Both the position numbers and the translations under genes were made by a program. Positions 47,474 through 59,261 of a DNA stretch of 64,000 nt are shown piece after piece (position 1 is the stretch's first letter; every line of letters begins with the position of its first letter). Source of the DNA: Ciborinia camelliae (taxonomy: Eukaryota; Ascomycota; Leotiomycetes; Helotiales; Sclerotiniaceae); assembly GCA_025890175.1 (NCBI GenBank), contig JANPYM010000006.1, positions 1,952,875-2,016,874 of the forward strand. The letters run 5' to 3'. The notes below the pieces were generated by a model. That model did no database searches. It was not told where the DNA came from and saw only the letters and a list, made by a program, of their open reading frames with translations.

Positions 47474-48582
47474 ATGCCGCCAGAACTTATACCATTAGAT
47501 GAAGAATATGCATCATCTGAGGATGAAGATTTCGCACCAGATGCAGTTCCGGCACCAGGAGAATCATCAGAGTCAGAAGCAGAAGATGAAGATTCTACTG
47601 CGATAGTAAATAAGTCGAAGAAAAAGACCACCAAGAGAAAAAGAGATGGTAATGAAGAAGCGGAAGATGCGGGGTTTGAAAATTCGGGCGACGAAGCTAT
47701 TATTGAAAAGGGGTTGAAGAGGCGGAAGAAAAAGGGTAGGAAGGGTGGAAGAGATGAGGAAGATGAAGGTGGTGAGGGGGGCTTGGTTAAGACGAGGAGT
47801 ATGCGGGCTCAGGAGTATGCTCTATAATACATCAATATCAAATTCTGTCACTGATTCATATCCATAGAAAAGTCGAAAAGAAACCTCTCGCAGATACCAC
47901 AGCCGCAACAGTCGATGTGGACGCTCTTTGGGCGACCATGATATCTGGCAACCCTCTCAATCCTACCGCAGAACCAAAATCTACTCCAAACATCACAAAC
48001 ACATCCACAAGTCCAAAAACGGGAAGTAAATCCCCAGAACTTCATACAGGATCCAGGGAGCGCAGCAGTTTCAATGAAGGGCCCGATTCTATGGTCATGA
48101 TAAAACGCACCTACAATTTCGCCGGAAAGGTCATCACGGAACAAAAGCTCGTCCCGAAAGATTCCGCGGAAGCAAAACTCTTCCTCGCGTCTCAAGAATC
48201 CACTGCTTCTAAAGGAGATACGGGGAAAGAAACAGAACTCTTCGTCAACCCCAAGCGCGGTCTTAAAAAAGCCCGCCGCTCGATTTTCGAACCTGTTATA
48301 GAGAATCTTTCGCCTCAAAGGACGGATCTATATTTCGGGACAGCTGCGGCTGCGAGGATGAATGGGGTGGGTGTGGGTATGGGCAAAGAAGCGAAGAAGC
48401 TGAATACGGTGGAGAAGAGTGCGATGGATTGGGCTGGGTTTGTGGATAAAGAGGGCTACAAGGATGAGTTGGATGCAGCTGGAAAGAAGAAGGGTGCGTA
48501 TGGAGAGAGACAGGCTTTCTTGGCGAGGGTGGAGGCGAAGAAGGTGGAGGATGAGAGGAGGGCGAGAGGGTTGCCTGTCTGA
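47474..48582 (+). CDS. swc5: SWR1-complex subunit Swc5 (BCNT domain)
   Basis: The CDS is join(47474..47814,47868..48582), 351 residues. The N-terminal half is acidic (SSEDEDFAPD, ESEAEDEDS) with interspersed Lys-rich nuclear-localisation-like stretches (KRRKKKGRKGG). Exon 2 has a central region with KRTYNFAGKVITEQKLV. The C-terminal BCNT domain reads LNTVEKSAMDWAGFVD, then KDELDAAGKKKGAYGER and QAFLARVEAKK. BCNT is the defining domain of Swc5/CFDP1, which activates the SWR1 remodeller that exchanges H2A for H2A.Z; the acidic part binds histones. The intron is phase 2 with donor GTATGC and acceptor CCATAG. Length is normal for the family (303 residues in yeast). Confidence 0.95.
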
Positions 48583-50558
48583 GAGACGATTGAGTTTTTA
48601 TAAAGTTGGTTTTGGTGTTTGGGATTCGGGATACGGGGGCGTTACGGTATGATGATCAGATTATGAACATGAATCCGAAGGACCTGATGATTCGAACGAG
48701 GCGATGATATCGGTCAAGCACGGATCGTCACAGGAATGCGTAGTTGGTGAGCCATTCTGTATTTGTCTTTCTCTCGAAGAAATCGTTGAGTTTACTCCCC
48801 TCTCTTAACCTTTTCAATACCACACAATAGATACCCAGGATATGGATGGAGAATGAAAGCATACCGTGTATGAATAAACATATATTTCTTAAAAACAATC
48901 AAATGACTTACTTTCTTTCACACCCCCATGAAGCGGAAAGGCACAGTAGGTAGTTCCGAAAGAGAACCATATTTCCCACGAATCTTAATCCAGGAATTGG
49001 ATTCTTTTGACATTATTTTCTAGGCTTATCCGGGAGATATTGTTCAGTTATAATCTGGGCATAGATGGTGTACTGTTCATTTCTGGGGAAAGGGGAGGAA
49101 GGGGGTTTCTGGGACATCAGTATCTAGTAGGTTTGAAGATAAGGTTATTCATTAATTATTTGGGAGGTATAGTATGGCGTATCAAGGCCTGGTACATGAT
49201 CCATATTGTAGGTATATTTGAACCACTGGACCTAGGTATCTATTAGGTAGTATCCGATTTAGGCGAGGTGGAATGAAATGGGATGGGATTGGATGGGATG
49301 GGATGGGGTGGGATGGGATGGCTTATAAGATGACCTCGGGAAGAAAATGGCTTATGTTATGGTTTATGCTTGGGTGTGATATGGTAGTCAGGTCAGCTAA
49401 GACATGTGTGTAGGAAGCGGGATCTATTGTTGCTATGTTACGTTACGTTGGATTAACTAACTACCGGTACATGATTAAGAAGATTGTCTTGATGTATGGT
49501 TGAAAAGTTAGAAGGGGGGTAGGAGGGGATGGGATAGGGTATATAGATGGGTAGAGGTTACTTGAGCACGGGAGAGGAAAGAGGGATATATACATCGAGG
49601 TAGAGGTAGAGATATGTTAAGTCAATGCACAGGGGATGAAAGATGAAGAAGGGGTTAGAAAGGTTAGGTTAGTGAATAGATTTGGGGAGATGATCGGATG
49701 GGATAAGAGATATGGAGAATAAAAGAGGAAAGGAAAAGGGGGTCAAGAGTGAATAGAATAGAATAGAATAGAATAGAAGAAAGTGATGGGTGAATGATAG
49801 GTATGTGTCGTCGCTATGAAATGGAATAGGTAGTATACCGAGAATACAGTGGTCCACGGGTACCTAAAGTTCCATAGCAATGAGATGATTGACCGAGCGA
49901 GTGGAAGTGAATGCTAGTAGGAAAGAGCTAGCAGTTTTAAGTGAGGAGTTGATGGTAGAATATAGATGAGAAGGTCACTATAAGGATGGAAGTGAATAGT
50001 GAGAACCTTGGAACTGAAGAATAGGATAAGGAATAAAAATGTCGAGTGGTTATTAGTGGTTATTAGATGATGGGATATAAACTAGATGAAAGGAGAAAAT
50101 GAAAAGTGAATGATAGATGATGAATAGAATATAATGGTACCTACCTAGGTATGGTATGGTAATTGTCCGATTAAACGAGAGAGTGAGGAGTGAATAATTG
50201 GGCTGATGAGATGATATCACTTGTAAGATAATATACAAAAACCCATCTGCGGATACATATGTATACTATATGTTGAATTGAAATAACATTCTCACAGAGA
50301 GAAGAATATTCATCCATTCCTTTCCCCCACCATTCAGAACCTAACCTGCCATTCCATCTGGGTATTTCGCATAAAAGTAGAGATGATATGTCTGATATAA
50401 AAAATGCCTATCCGCCCGCCTTTGCCTTAAAAACACCGCTCGCTTTATGAGTCATTAACAATCCATGCTATACTGTCCATCCATATACATTCGTGCTCCC
50501 AGCGATAGCCCCTATTCGTATGTAGACCAAATTTACTTCCTTCTAGTTACCGACAGCC
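48583..50558. other. Gene-poor, purine-rich intergenic
   Basis: No gene was recognised. Short tandem repeats include (gatggg)n at about 49277-49322 and (gaata)n at about 49752-49778. The plus strand is strongly purine-rich for more than 1 kb (about 49500-50150). Confidence 0.5.
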
Positions 50559-51960
50559 TTATCCCCTCGCGCTACCATATAAGGTCAAATTCCAAGCCTT
50601 GGCAAGTATATTTGCAACCAACCCCGTAGTCGCCAAAACGATAAATATGTTGAAGACTTCCCACCAGTGCTTTGGCCTCACCTCGGTCTCAATAAAATCC
50701 TCCACGTTCCCCTTTTCTGAGGTCACGTTGGGTGGAAATCGACCAGTAGTCATGTATTGCTCCATCAAAGCATCCTTCTCATACCACTTCTCTCGTAGCC
50801 ATACTTCAAATTCCTCAGAGCTGTCCAACGGTATATCGGCAATTTTGAACCGACGCCAAAAGAGGTTTACTGATTTTGGTGGCCGTCCCTCGATATATGA
50901 AGAGGTTAAGGTAAAGTAATCCTGCCCGAACTCCCCTCTTCTAGAAATTGTTAGAGCAAGTCGGTCATTTGAAGGATGTAGTACTTACGGAACACCTTCA
51001 TAAGCCATTGTACAATCATAGACATAATCGACGGTCTTTTTCAGCTCATTTAAACAGAAAAATGAACCAGTACTCCTTGGAAGAAGAACATGCTCCATAT
51101 CCTTTACACCTATTTTCTCTGCCCATTTTGCACTCGCCGCCCTTCTGTTGTCACTTGCATTTGTGCCCTCGGGGAACAATAGAAGCCACATAGGATCGAG
51201 TTCCGAAGCTCCCGGACGTTTCTCTTGAAGCTGCTTGAATCGATGGGCCATCACTGGTCGGTCTTTCTCCATCTTTCTCGACATGAATATGAAATTATAA
51301 AACTGCATTCCCCAACCAATAATCGGAACCCATTTGAGTGAATCTTTTGCAATGATGTAAATATAACCGTGTGTTTGAGGTTGATTAGTATAAGCTACCC
51401 ACCAGAGGTAGAGCCAATCCGTATATAGCTATGAAACATTAGTACGATGAACTACACACATCCTAAAGTTGCATGTACACACCTGATGATTCGCAACCAT
51501 AATCAATCTCTCGGGGAAATGGCATTCTGCCCTCCCATCCGCAGTTTTCCGCAATTGCCCTGCTACTGAAGCATCACCACTTATTCTGACCACTGTTGGA
51601 CTCCACCACTGCGTCATCGTCGTTATTACAAGTCCAAAAGATTGTTTTGTGAGTGCCATCCATGAATAGTATATATTTCGATTTATCCAGTATAGAGGTA
51701 GGCCGATAAGTTGTGTGGCTTGTATCCTTGTATATGTCAGCAAAGAATCACAGCTCACCCAGCACAACTTACGTAGAACAAGCAGCCCAGAAATAGGTCG
51801 CAAAGCTTAACATTCGGAAAATTTGTGCGACAAATCCATGCCTCACTTCACCAGAAGGATGTTCTCCTATCGCCTTTTCCCTAGTTCCTCCTCCAAAATC
51901 CGGTACAGGTGCCGGGATAGTTGGAGCCTTATGCCTTTGCTTGAGATTTTGGTCGGCCAT
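50559..51960 (-). CDS. Lysophospholipid acyltransferase (PlsC/LCLAT1-like)
   Basis: The CDS is complement(join(50559..50940,50989..51428,51483..51726,51773..51960)), 417 residues. The catalytic N-H-Q-L-Y-T-D-W is H143-x4-D148, formed across an exon junction (NHQ | LYTDW). The second PlsC motif is F229-P-E-G-T-N-A-S. Hydrophobic stretches lie at about 40-75, and a C-terminal transmembrane segment (WWEVFNIFIVLATTGLVAN) is clear. The NHQxYTDW form is typical of the eukaryotic group containing yeast Cst26/Psi1 and human LCLAT1/AGPAT, which reacylate lysophosphatidylinositol or lysocardiolipin in the ER. Which lipid is used cannot be told from sequence. It is read divergently from the NAD kinase gene across 1.1 kb. 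Confidence 0.9.
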
Positions 51961-53055
51961 GATGATTGCTTGATGTTTGAAAACCAGTTTGTTCTCGGGA
52001 AAAGCTTTAGCAGGTAAGCTTTGGGTTTTATATACCCAGCGTAAGGTTTTCTCTTGGATAGTGTTAAACTAGGCAGAGGCAGAGTTGTCGTGTGCTCAGG
52101 AAAGCGGGAAGGCTGGAAGGTTGTTTCGTACCACTGGCACCACTGGCAGGTAGTAGTTATTTTGGTATACCTAGGGAGGTAGGTAGGGTAGGTAGGTAGG
52201 TAAGGTAGGTAAGGTAGGTACGGTAGATTGTGTGGTGGGGGTGAATCAAGTAATTTCCAGGAAGCTTTAAATAGGTGAATTTGGTACATCTAGGTGGTAC
52301 CTATGGATGAATAACAGAACACATTCTCATAATAACTTCACCATTTTGAATATAATATAATATAATATAATATGGTATGATATGGTATAAAATATTTTGG
52401 AATCGAAATGTTCAAGTTTCGTTGGTTGTGTACCTAATAATCAATTTAATTTACATGTACTTAGTAACTTTAAGTCAGTGAATGAGCCTTGTTTTTCCTC
52501 TCGTCACCTCACGTCACGTCACGTCAAACTGCCTTCAAATCCTTCAAATTATCACCTAGTACCGGTACCTAGTGAGTGGGCCAGGCCGGACCAATCTTAT
52601 GCACGGGCCACATCTTAATATTTTTGGTGCACGGATAAAGCATCACGTGAGCCTTTTCGAATTGTCATCCGCCTCAAAAGTATAAATCTACCATGAAAAG
52701 TTATATTTTGATGAAGAGTATCTTACTTAAGTATACAAACTGACGACTGGAAAGTTGATATCGTTATTGTCCCTTAAAATCAACCAAAGTCGGAAATCAT
52801 CGACATCGACATCGACATTCAACCTTGCTCAACCCAACAATAACCTAACCCACGGATGGCTCAAGTCAATCTACACCAATAATGTCAATTGTACTGGTAT
52901 CCCTCTTGTATCCGTCCCTTGCTCTCACTATCTCTCTATCATCTATCTAAGAAAACTTAACTGGATCGATTTGTGTAAGAGTATCTCGGCGTTTTATCTA
53001 TATAGGTCTGTACAACGAGATCATTTGAATCTCTTACGATTTTTCCAAATTCAAT
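51961..53055. promoter_or_regulatory. Divergent promoter region, acyltransferase / NAD kinase
   Basis: It contains a 'ggtaggta'-type microsatellite at about 52175-52222, an (ataat)n run at about 52350-52372, and three tandem CACGTCA-like sites at 52509-52526. On the minus strand these read TGACGTGACGTGACGTGA, resembling bZIP/CREB half sites. A TCACGTGA box lies at about 52643. No gene was recognised. Confidence 0.45.
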
Positions 53056-54438
53056 ATGTTCTCAAGGACTTGGCCAAGAACTTGCTCGATACAAATTAGA
53101 TCTTTTAGTAGCACAACAGCAAGATCCGAGATCTTAGATATAACACGTTTGCCGGATAAAATAGTTCCTAGATATCATCGTAAGCCCACATATCCACCCT
53201 TGTTCTTTCGAGACAAATATTCACATGGAAATTTATAGGAACTCAAGAGAGTGGTCTGCTCTCTTTACAATGGCCTTCGCCTCCTCGAAATCTCTTAATC
53301 ATAAAGAAGGATCGTTCCCCAACTGTCTCAGAGGCTCTCCTTGAATACGTCAAGTTCGTACAATGTATTCCTGCCTGGAAGAAAATCTCTCAGCTAACTG
53401 TGTACTAGACATATACATTCAAACTACAACAATTCAGCTCTCATATTCGAGCAAAAGGTAGCCGAGAGTATACACAATTCCTTGGCATTCCCAATATACA
53501 CGACTGAACTTCCATCTCTCTTCCCATCTAAGGTTGACATGGTAACGACACTCGGTGGGGATGGAACAATTCTACATGCATCGTCTCTTTTCAGCACAAC
53601 CCGTCATGTTCCTCCAATTCTTTCCTTCAGCATGGGTACCCTTGGGTTTTTGGGAGAATGGAAATTCGCTGAATATAAGCGAGCCTTTCGAGAAGTTTAC
53701 ATGTCGGGCGCTGCTGCAGGATCTCACCTCTTTCAAGACGAAATGCATCCTCACATCCAAGCCTCTGCTTCAGACAAGACTGACGATATGTCCGGCTGGT
53801 CGAGTGTTAGAGGCAAGTCCATGGGATCAGCTAGAAGTTCGAAAGTACTTCTCAGGAATAGGTTGAAGGTCGAGGTCTTCGATGCAAATGGAAATAATAC
53901 TCAAGAGGTCGCAGAGGGGGATGTGCATGCGATGAATGAAGTAATCATTCATCGTGGCAAAGAAGCTCATTTAGCTATCATCGAGGTCTTTGTTAATAAT
54001 CAATTTTTGACTGAGGCTGTCGCAGATGGTATGATCATTTCCACGCCAACGGGAAGTACGGCATATAGTTTGAGTTCTGGTGGTAGTATCATTCATCCAC
54101 TTGTAAGCAGCCTCCTTTTGACGCCGATCTGTCCTAGAAGTCTTTCATTTCGACCTCTTGTTGTGCCTGCGAACACGCCGATCAAACTTCGATTAAGTGA
54201 AAAGAATCGAGGAAGGGAACTGGAAGTTAGCATCGATGGACAAAGACGAAGTATCGGGGTTGGTGTAGGAATGGAAGTAAGAGTTCAGGGTGAGGAAATG
54301 GTAAAAGGCAGCAGTGAGTGGGGCGGAGGCGTTCCCTGTGTCATGAGAGGGGCCAAAAGTGGTGTGAAAGATGATGACGGCTGGGTTGGAGGCTTGAATG
54401 GTTTGCTGAAGTTTAACCATCCTTTTGGTGAAGAATGA
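53056..54438 (+). CDS. pos5: Mitochondrial NAD(H) kinase, Pos5-type
   Basis: The CDS is join(53056..53179,53239..53353,53409..54438), 422 residues. The N-terminus MFSRTWPRTCSIQIRSFSST is Arg/Ser-rich without acids, a typical mitochondrial presequence. The kinase core has TLGGDGTILH (GGDGT at about 129-133), FSMGTLGFL, the NEVIIHRG block, ADGMIISTPTGSTAYSLS-type sequence and a C-terminal beta domain (RSLSFRPLVVP and SIDGQR). These are the hallmarks of NAD kinases, which phosphorylate NAD(H) to NADP(H). With a presequence it matches yeast Pos5, the mitochondrial NADH kinase. The second intron has a weak donor (GTTCGT). Its acceptor at TACTAG (53408) is chosen because it adds 'HIHSNYNNSALIFEQKVAES', aligned with the family; the later AG at 53447 would break the frame. 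Confidence 0.92.
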
Positions 54439-54844
54439 TATTCAAGATCGATTGAATATTGGACATTGATGCTGCTACCGAGGCTGAATTGATACGCCCC
54501 TCATTCGTAACATGATCATTAAAAGGTATGTTTCCAGAATCTAAAAGTTCACTATTCTAGATCTGATGATACCTAGGGAATCTTTGGCCCGCGTTACTCT
54601 TTTCATGTCCGAATAATAACCCTCAAGCCGTATTTGATTTCAAGCAGTCTGAAATAAGCTATTGCTTTGTGATTAGACATTTTGTGTCTGCCAAAAGCCT
54701 CGAGATTTGAGTCCACTACAAGTCCGGTAGTGGTATAGGTGTTAAATTCTGAGTTATCTTCTCGACTTTCATTAACCCAATATGAATATTTGTACATTAT
54801 GAAACTAGGACTATACGAATCACCACGGAACTTTTACAGATCTC

Positions 54845-55390
54845 ATGGCTTTTCAATTTGGTTCTCATCTTGGTACGTTCAATCTTTACCAAGGACTTGG
54901 ACTATCAGAAGACTCTATTCCAAGGATTATTGGAGAGCAGCCACTCAACCACCAATTTTTCGTCGGGAATGTTGTACAATGAGATTACGATGATCGGATG
55001 TGGACTCGGTACTTTCGGTTACTTTCATGTTATTGCCGTGCTAGCAACGGCGATCGTGTAAGTTTCCCAACGAGGTAAAATCGTGACATGTTCTTGTCAT
55101 ATATTTAATTATTATATCTACGTGTTCGGTCTTCACCGAGAGCTAGTACTTCGTGATATATCTATAACCGAAACTTGTAGTACATCTTTCGAGAGCCTCA
55201 GTCACTTTGTTAAATTAGTACTCTTCAGTCTACCACATTGTTGGGGCCTTTTCAATGACTCAGCGTTGTTGTAACATTCAAGTATTCAATATCATAATTA
55301 TACAGCACGTTGGAATCTCTCCTATTTGTTAACTCGTGTCATCCTATCAAGATCAAAGACGATCAAAGAAAGGTCAGTATTTTCTGTAAT
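54845..55390 (+). CDS. Possible small membrane protein (doubtful)
   Basis: One reading, join(54845..54872,54925..55057,55306..55390), gives 81 residues with a hydrophobic segment near the middle (MIGCGLGTFGYFHVIAVLAT). The donors are GTACGT and GTAAGT. Nothing in it matches a family that I know, and other splice choices exist. The only solid observation is the open hydrophobic stretch 54978-55057 ending at a consensus donor. Confidence 0.22.
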
Positions 55391-55896
55391 ACGCGAACAA
55401 TTGATGAAACGGCGCAGATGATACGTCAATTTAGTCACTCATGATGTTCCCTTAAATATCTTTCACGCTATTTGCCTAGTCGTCATACGCAATGGAACAA
55501 GCTGATGTTCAAGCTAGAACTTAATTTAGGCAAGGCTGTAACTATATTTCATTGATGAGGACAGTGTGGATTTGTATGCCCAAAAATTACCAATAATGAA
55601 AGCTTCCTGTGTAACTCTTGTTACCTCTGTGTTGAGTATGACTTGTTATAGTTCGTATCTCAGTTCTTGGACATTGCTCTAGATCCTGCCTCTCTGGTAG
55701 ATTACGTTGAGGGCTGCGATCGAGTATCAGAAAGATCATCGTCGATGAGGTATTTACTTTTCGGAACATGAGAATTCCGGTGAAGAAGAACAATTCTGGC
55801 TGAATTTGGCAATATCATGCAATAGTACAGAATGTTTCTCTTTTGAAGGGCAGGTGAGATGGTCGTTGGAGTGTGGTATTGTGCCATGAAAATAGA

Positions 55897-55905
55897 TATA
55901 TAAAG
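55897..55905 (+). promoter_or_regulatory. TATA box of the 56060 secreted protein gene
   Basis: TATATAAAG lies 155 bp upstream of the ATG and is followed by a leader rich in CAA/AAC, the usual architecture of strongly induced fungal genes. Confidence 0.5.
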
Positions 55906-56059
55906 ATAGGCAAGAACGACTGACCTTTCATTCCTCATCGCAACCACATTCAGTCTTCAATCGACAATCTCAACCCTGAACTAACAAACAACAACTAACA
56001 ACTCGGATAACCTCTCAAACAAGTCAAAAGGTTCAACCCATTATCACCCATCAATCACC

Positions 56060-56700
56060 ATGCATTTCACTCAAGCTACTTCTGCCATTTTGGCTACTCT
56101 TGCCTTCTCTTCTACAGCCTTAGCTGGTATCCTAAAGACAGCCGATGAATTCTGCTCCGGTGCTGCAGGCTGCACTTGGCAAACCCCAGCTAGCTGGCCG
56201 GGTGTTCTTGAGTGCAGCTGCAACCTTGCTCCATCAGATGGAAAATCAGTGTATGGACCTTTTTCCCCCTTCTTAATTCAATGCAGCCAATAAGCATAAA
56301 TGACAGTCAGGGTCAAATCAACAAGCTAACACATTAACTAGGCTTCTCCTTCAAGGCTATACCGATGAGGACTATGAAGGATTCGTTTACAACGGCTGGT
56401 CCACCCCTGGTGTATGCAATAACATGCCTGGTCTCTTCGATAGGAATACCGAGTCAATGAATATCAACCCTGATAACACTTCCGGCTGTTGGCTCTATAC
56501 TGTGCCAGACGTAAGAATCTCTTCCCATTCAGACCCCTACAACACACTTCATTTTAGATCGAGAGAGCAAATACTAACAAAAATGCCAATATCAGTGCCC
56601 AAAGAATGCACCCTACGCCGTTATTGACAAGAACAATATTGCACAAATGCAAGGTATCTACAAAAAAGGCGTTCGAAGTTATATCTGCGATCCAAAGTAG
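56060..56700 (+). CDS. Small secreted protein, eight cysteines
   Basis: The CDS is join(56060..56250,56342..56510,56596..56700), 154 residues. Residues 1-22 (MHFTQATSAILATLAFSSTA, then LA) form a signal peptide. The mature protein has eight cysteines (FC, GC, EC-SC, VC, GC, then CPKN and ICD), which suggests four disulfides. It has Tyr/Gly-rich turns (GYTDEDYEGFVYNGW) and no other domain. The first donor must be GT-GTATGG (exon ends 56250); the alternative two bases earlier leads to a stop in exon 2. The gene has a TATA box and CAA-rich leader and sits between the NAD kinase and an MFS transporter gene. A secreted effector-like role is inference; I cannot name the family. Confidence 0.82.
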
Positions 56701-57515
56701 ATTTTCTTCCATTTTTTCCAAGGTCACGGTTACATGCATAACATGCTGTAGAAGTGGAATATGAGAGTTTTCTAGAACTTGATGGATGGGTATCGACTGA
56801 TATGCGAGCGATCGAGCATCAGGCGAAAAGTGTTGGATTGATTGGAGGAAGTGAAGCTGTGGAGGATTCCTGTTTTTCTTTTTCTGCTTCTTTTCTGGAC
56901 TTTATCTTTTTTGGTGGGATTAACGAGTGGTGATTTACTCTCTTTTATTGAAGGCGTGGCGAGAGGTCTCAGCTTAGGGGATGATTTGGGGGCTTTCAAA
57001 TATTTCTTCCAGGGGGAATCCAACATTCTCGCCCATTTTAACCCTTTTAATTTTCATTTGTTACCGCTAGGTATTAATAGCTGGTGTTAGAGGTAGCAAG
57101 CTATATATCTATTGAAGTTACTTCATCTCTCTGTCTTCAGTTTTTGGCTTGATGTGAATTGGGATTGGCTCCTTGGTATTTGAGCTGCGAAATCATATCA
57201 TTGCATGGTTATATACCTCCATCTTATTACAGACTCTACTCACACCCCGAACCTAATTTTCCTCTTGATAAACTATGACCAATGTGTCCAATAGTCTGGA
57301 CTGCAGTCTAACAATAAGAGATTTTGAATTGTTAAATTCGTTTAAAGAATTTGACATGTTTAAAACAATACATTCATTGTAAATAATAAATCCATTCAAA
57401 TAATCAACCTATTTTTGAAGATTTATCGCTTTTCAAACATTAAAAACTTCAAACCGGTCTGCTATTCCAGGCTATTGGACATGCTGACTACGGCCAACCC
57501 CCTCCCGCCAACTCC
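56701..57515. other. Convergent intergenic, contains MITE-like element
   Basis: The MITE-like element is at 57281-57485. The open frame at 56842-57090 is hydrophobic but its start is not ATG and it has no family match, so it is not called. Confidence 0.45.
57281..57485. mobile_element. MITE-like element, copy B
   Basis: The left end is 'aatgtgtccaatagtctgg' and the right end, reverse-complemented, is 'agcatgtccaatagcctgg'. These imperfect terminal inverted repeats share TGTCCAATAG. The body is AT-rich and non-coding. Size (205 bp) and ends match the element at 62227-62427. It sits in the 3' flank of the MFS transporter gene. Confidence 0.65.
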
Positions 57516-59261
57516 TCAAACAGTATACCTAAACTCTGGGTGTCTATGACCCAATCTCTCTGTATTCCCTTCCAACAACCTTCCATCCCTCAACCCCTTT
57601 TCCCGCATTCGGTTTTCCCATTTGCAATACCCCATCGTAATGCTAGTAACCACCAAACACAAACCTAACGTACCGAGGTTGATAGCATGGCCGGTTATAT
57701 AGCGAGGTGCGTCTGCGGCGATATATGTAAAGGTCGCGATGAAGGCGGCGATATTGGCGAGGCCTATTTGCAGTCCCGAGGCGGAGGCGCGTACGTAATG
57801 GGGAGAGGTGTTGTTTGCGAGCCATCCTGGGGGTGGGGGTCAGTTGGGTGGAGGTGGTGGATATTAACGTAGAGGGGATGTAAGGCGGATACGGGATTGG
57901 GAATTTGGAATTGGGGGTTGAGAACTTACCCATAACTACAGGTGGACACGCAAAACTGCCAGCAGCGACGAGGAATGTACCTCCATATTGTATGTGAGGT
58001 TTTGAAGTTGTGATGAGCATGATATAACCAATTATGGCGATGCTGGCACAGATGAGCATGAAGATGCCGCGACGCTTGAAGTGGTCTGAGAGGGAGGTGA
58101 CGAGGATTACGCTGACGCAGGCGACCATGTTTGGGGGGGCGGTTAGGAGATTTGCTGGGGGTGGGTTAGTCTAAGATATACTGAATGGACAAATGAGAAG
58201 GTGAAATGAAAAGAAGGATAATTACCATTTACCCGCGTATATCCCAAAGCAGTAATAATTGTAGGTAAGAAAAGAGAGAAAGAATAAATAGGGGTAATAA
58301 CAGCAAAGAAGTTAAGTGAAAGTAACCAAGTATTCCAATTGAACACTGCAAGTTTCACCCAATGCCAACTAAATTTCTCGTTATCTATATCGGCGACTGG
58401 AGAAGCACCCCGATAGTCAAGTTTCATACGGTGAATGGCGACATATCGTTCTTCTTCCGTTAAGAATTTGGAGTGAGAGGGTGTATGAGGAAGGTAGAAT
58501 ATGGTTATGATCCCAAAGATGACGGTTATAGCCCCTTCGACAAAGAAAATAAATGGCCAGCCATGATACCTTCGAGTTTTAATCTCTGACAGTCCTGTAG
58601 CGAGGAGACCACCGAAAGCTCCGGATAATGGAGCAGCGCAGTAGAATAGACCGATTCGGCGCATGAGTTGGTGACGACGGTAGAACATGGCGAGGTAGAT
58701 TATCATCCCTCCTAATAATCCACCTTCCATGAGTCCGAGAAAAAAGCGAGCAACTAATAATCCTTTGTAAGTTTTAACCCACCCAATACAGACAGTATTG
58801 ATGCCCCATAAGATCATTAGTGTGGGTAGATAGTATCCAGCGCCTACTTTTTTGACGAGCCAATTGGATGGAACTGTATTATGGAATTAGCATGAAATGT
58901 AGATTGATTGATGGCAATACATACTATCAACGCAAATGTAAGGAACATAAAAGATAGTCAGAGCAATATTAAACTTTGTCCCCTTAAGAATACCCAGATC
59001 CGCAGCCAGTCCATCAATTTTAGCATTCCCGATATTAGAACGGTCAATAAAAGCTAATAGCCATAGTCCAAACAACCATGGAACAATATGTTTATCGAAT
59101 TTCTTGGTGACGAGACGATCTAGTTCTTTTGTGATTTGTATTTCTTCGCCTGCGGAGGTAGTATCCAAGTTCTCGAGTTCAGTTGACACTGCTTTCTCCT
59201 TTCGCATCTCGGAACTGGGAGTATTGAAGATATGTTCTGAACTCTCTGTGTTTGTTGCCAT
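57516..59261 (-). CDS. MFS anion:cation symporter, Dal5/allantoate permease family
   Basis: The CDS is complement(join(57516..57826,57930..58154,58226..58873,58925..59261)), 506 residues, all junctions phase 1. The cytosolic N-terminus is followed by VPWLFGLWLLAFIDRSNIGN, the typical TM1 of the fungal ACS family (Dal5, Tna1, Vht1). Then come TM2 with 'FYVPYI', 'RFFLGLMEGGLLGG' (TM4), 'RRIGLFYCAAPLSGAFGGLLA' within TM5, a central loop, and 'NTSPHYVRASASGLQIG' in TM10-11. About twelve membrane spans fit. Family members carry allantoate, ureidosuccinate, nicotinate, biotin or other organic anions with protons. The substrate cannot be assigned. The start is the ATG at 59261; the longer frame begins at TTG. 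Confidence 0.9.

Larger units (their letters stand above)
54439..56059. other. Intergenic with one doubtful small gene
   Basis: Apart from the doubtful gene at 54845-55390 no coding signal was recognised. A TATA box (TATATAAAG at 55897-55905) and a CAA-rich leader precede the secreted protein gene. Confidence 0.45.
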
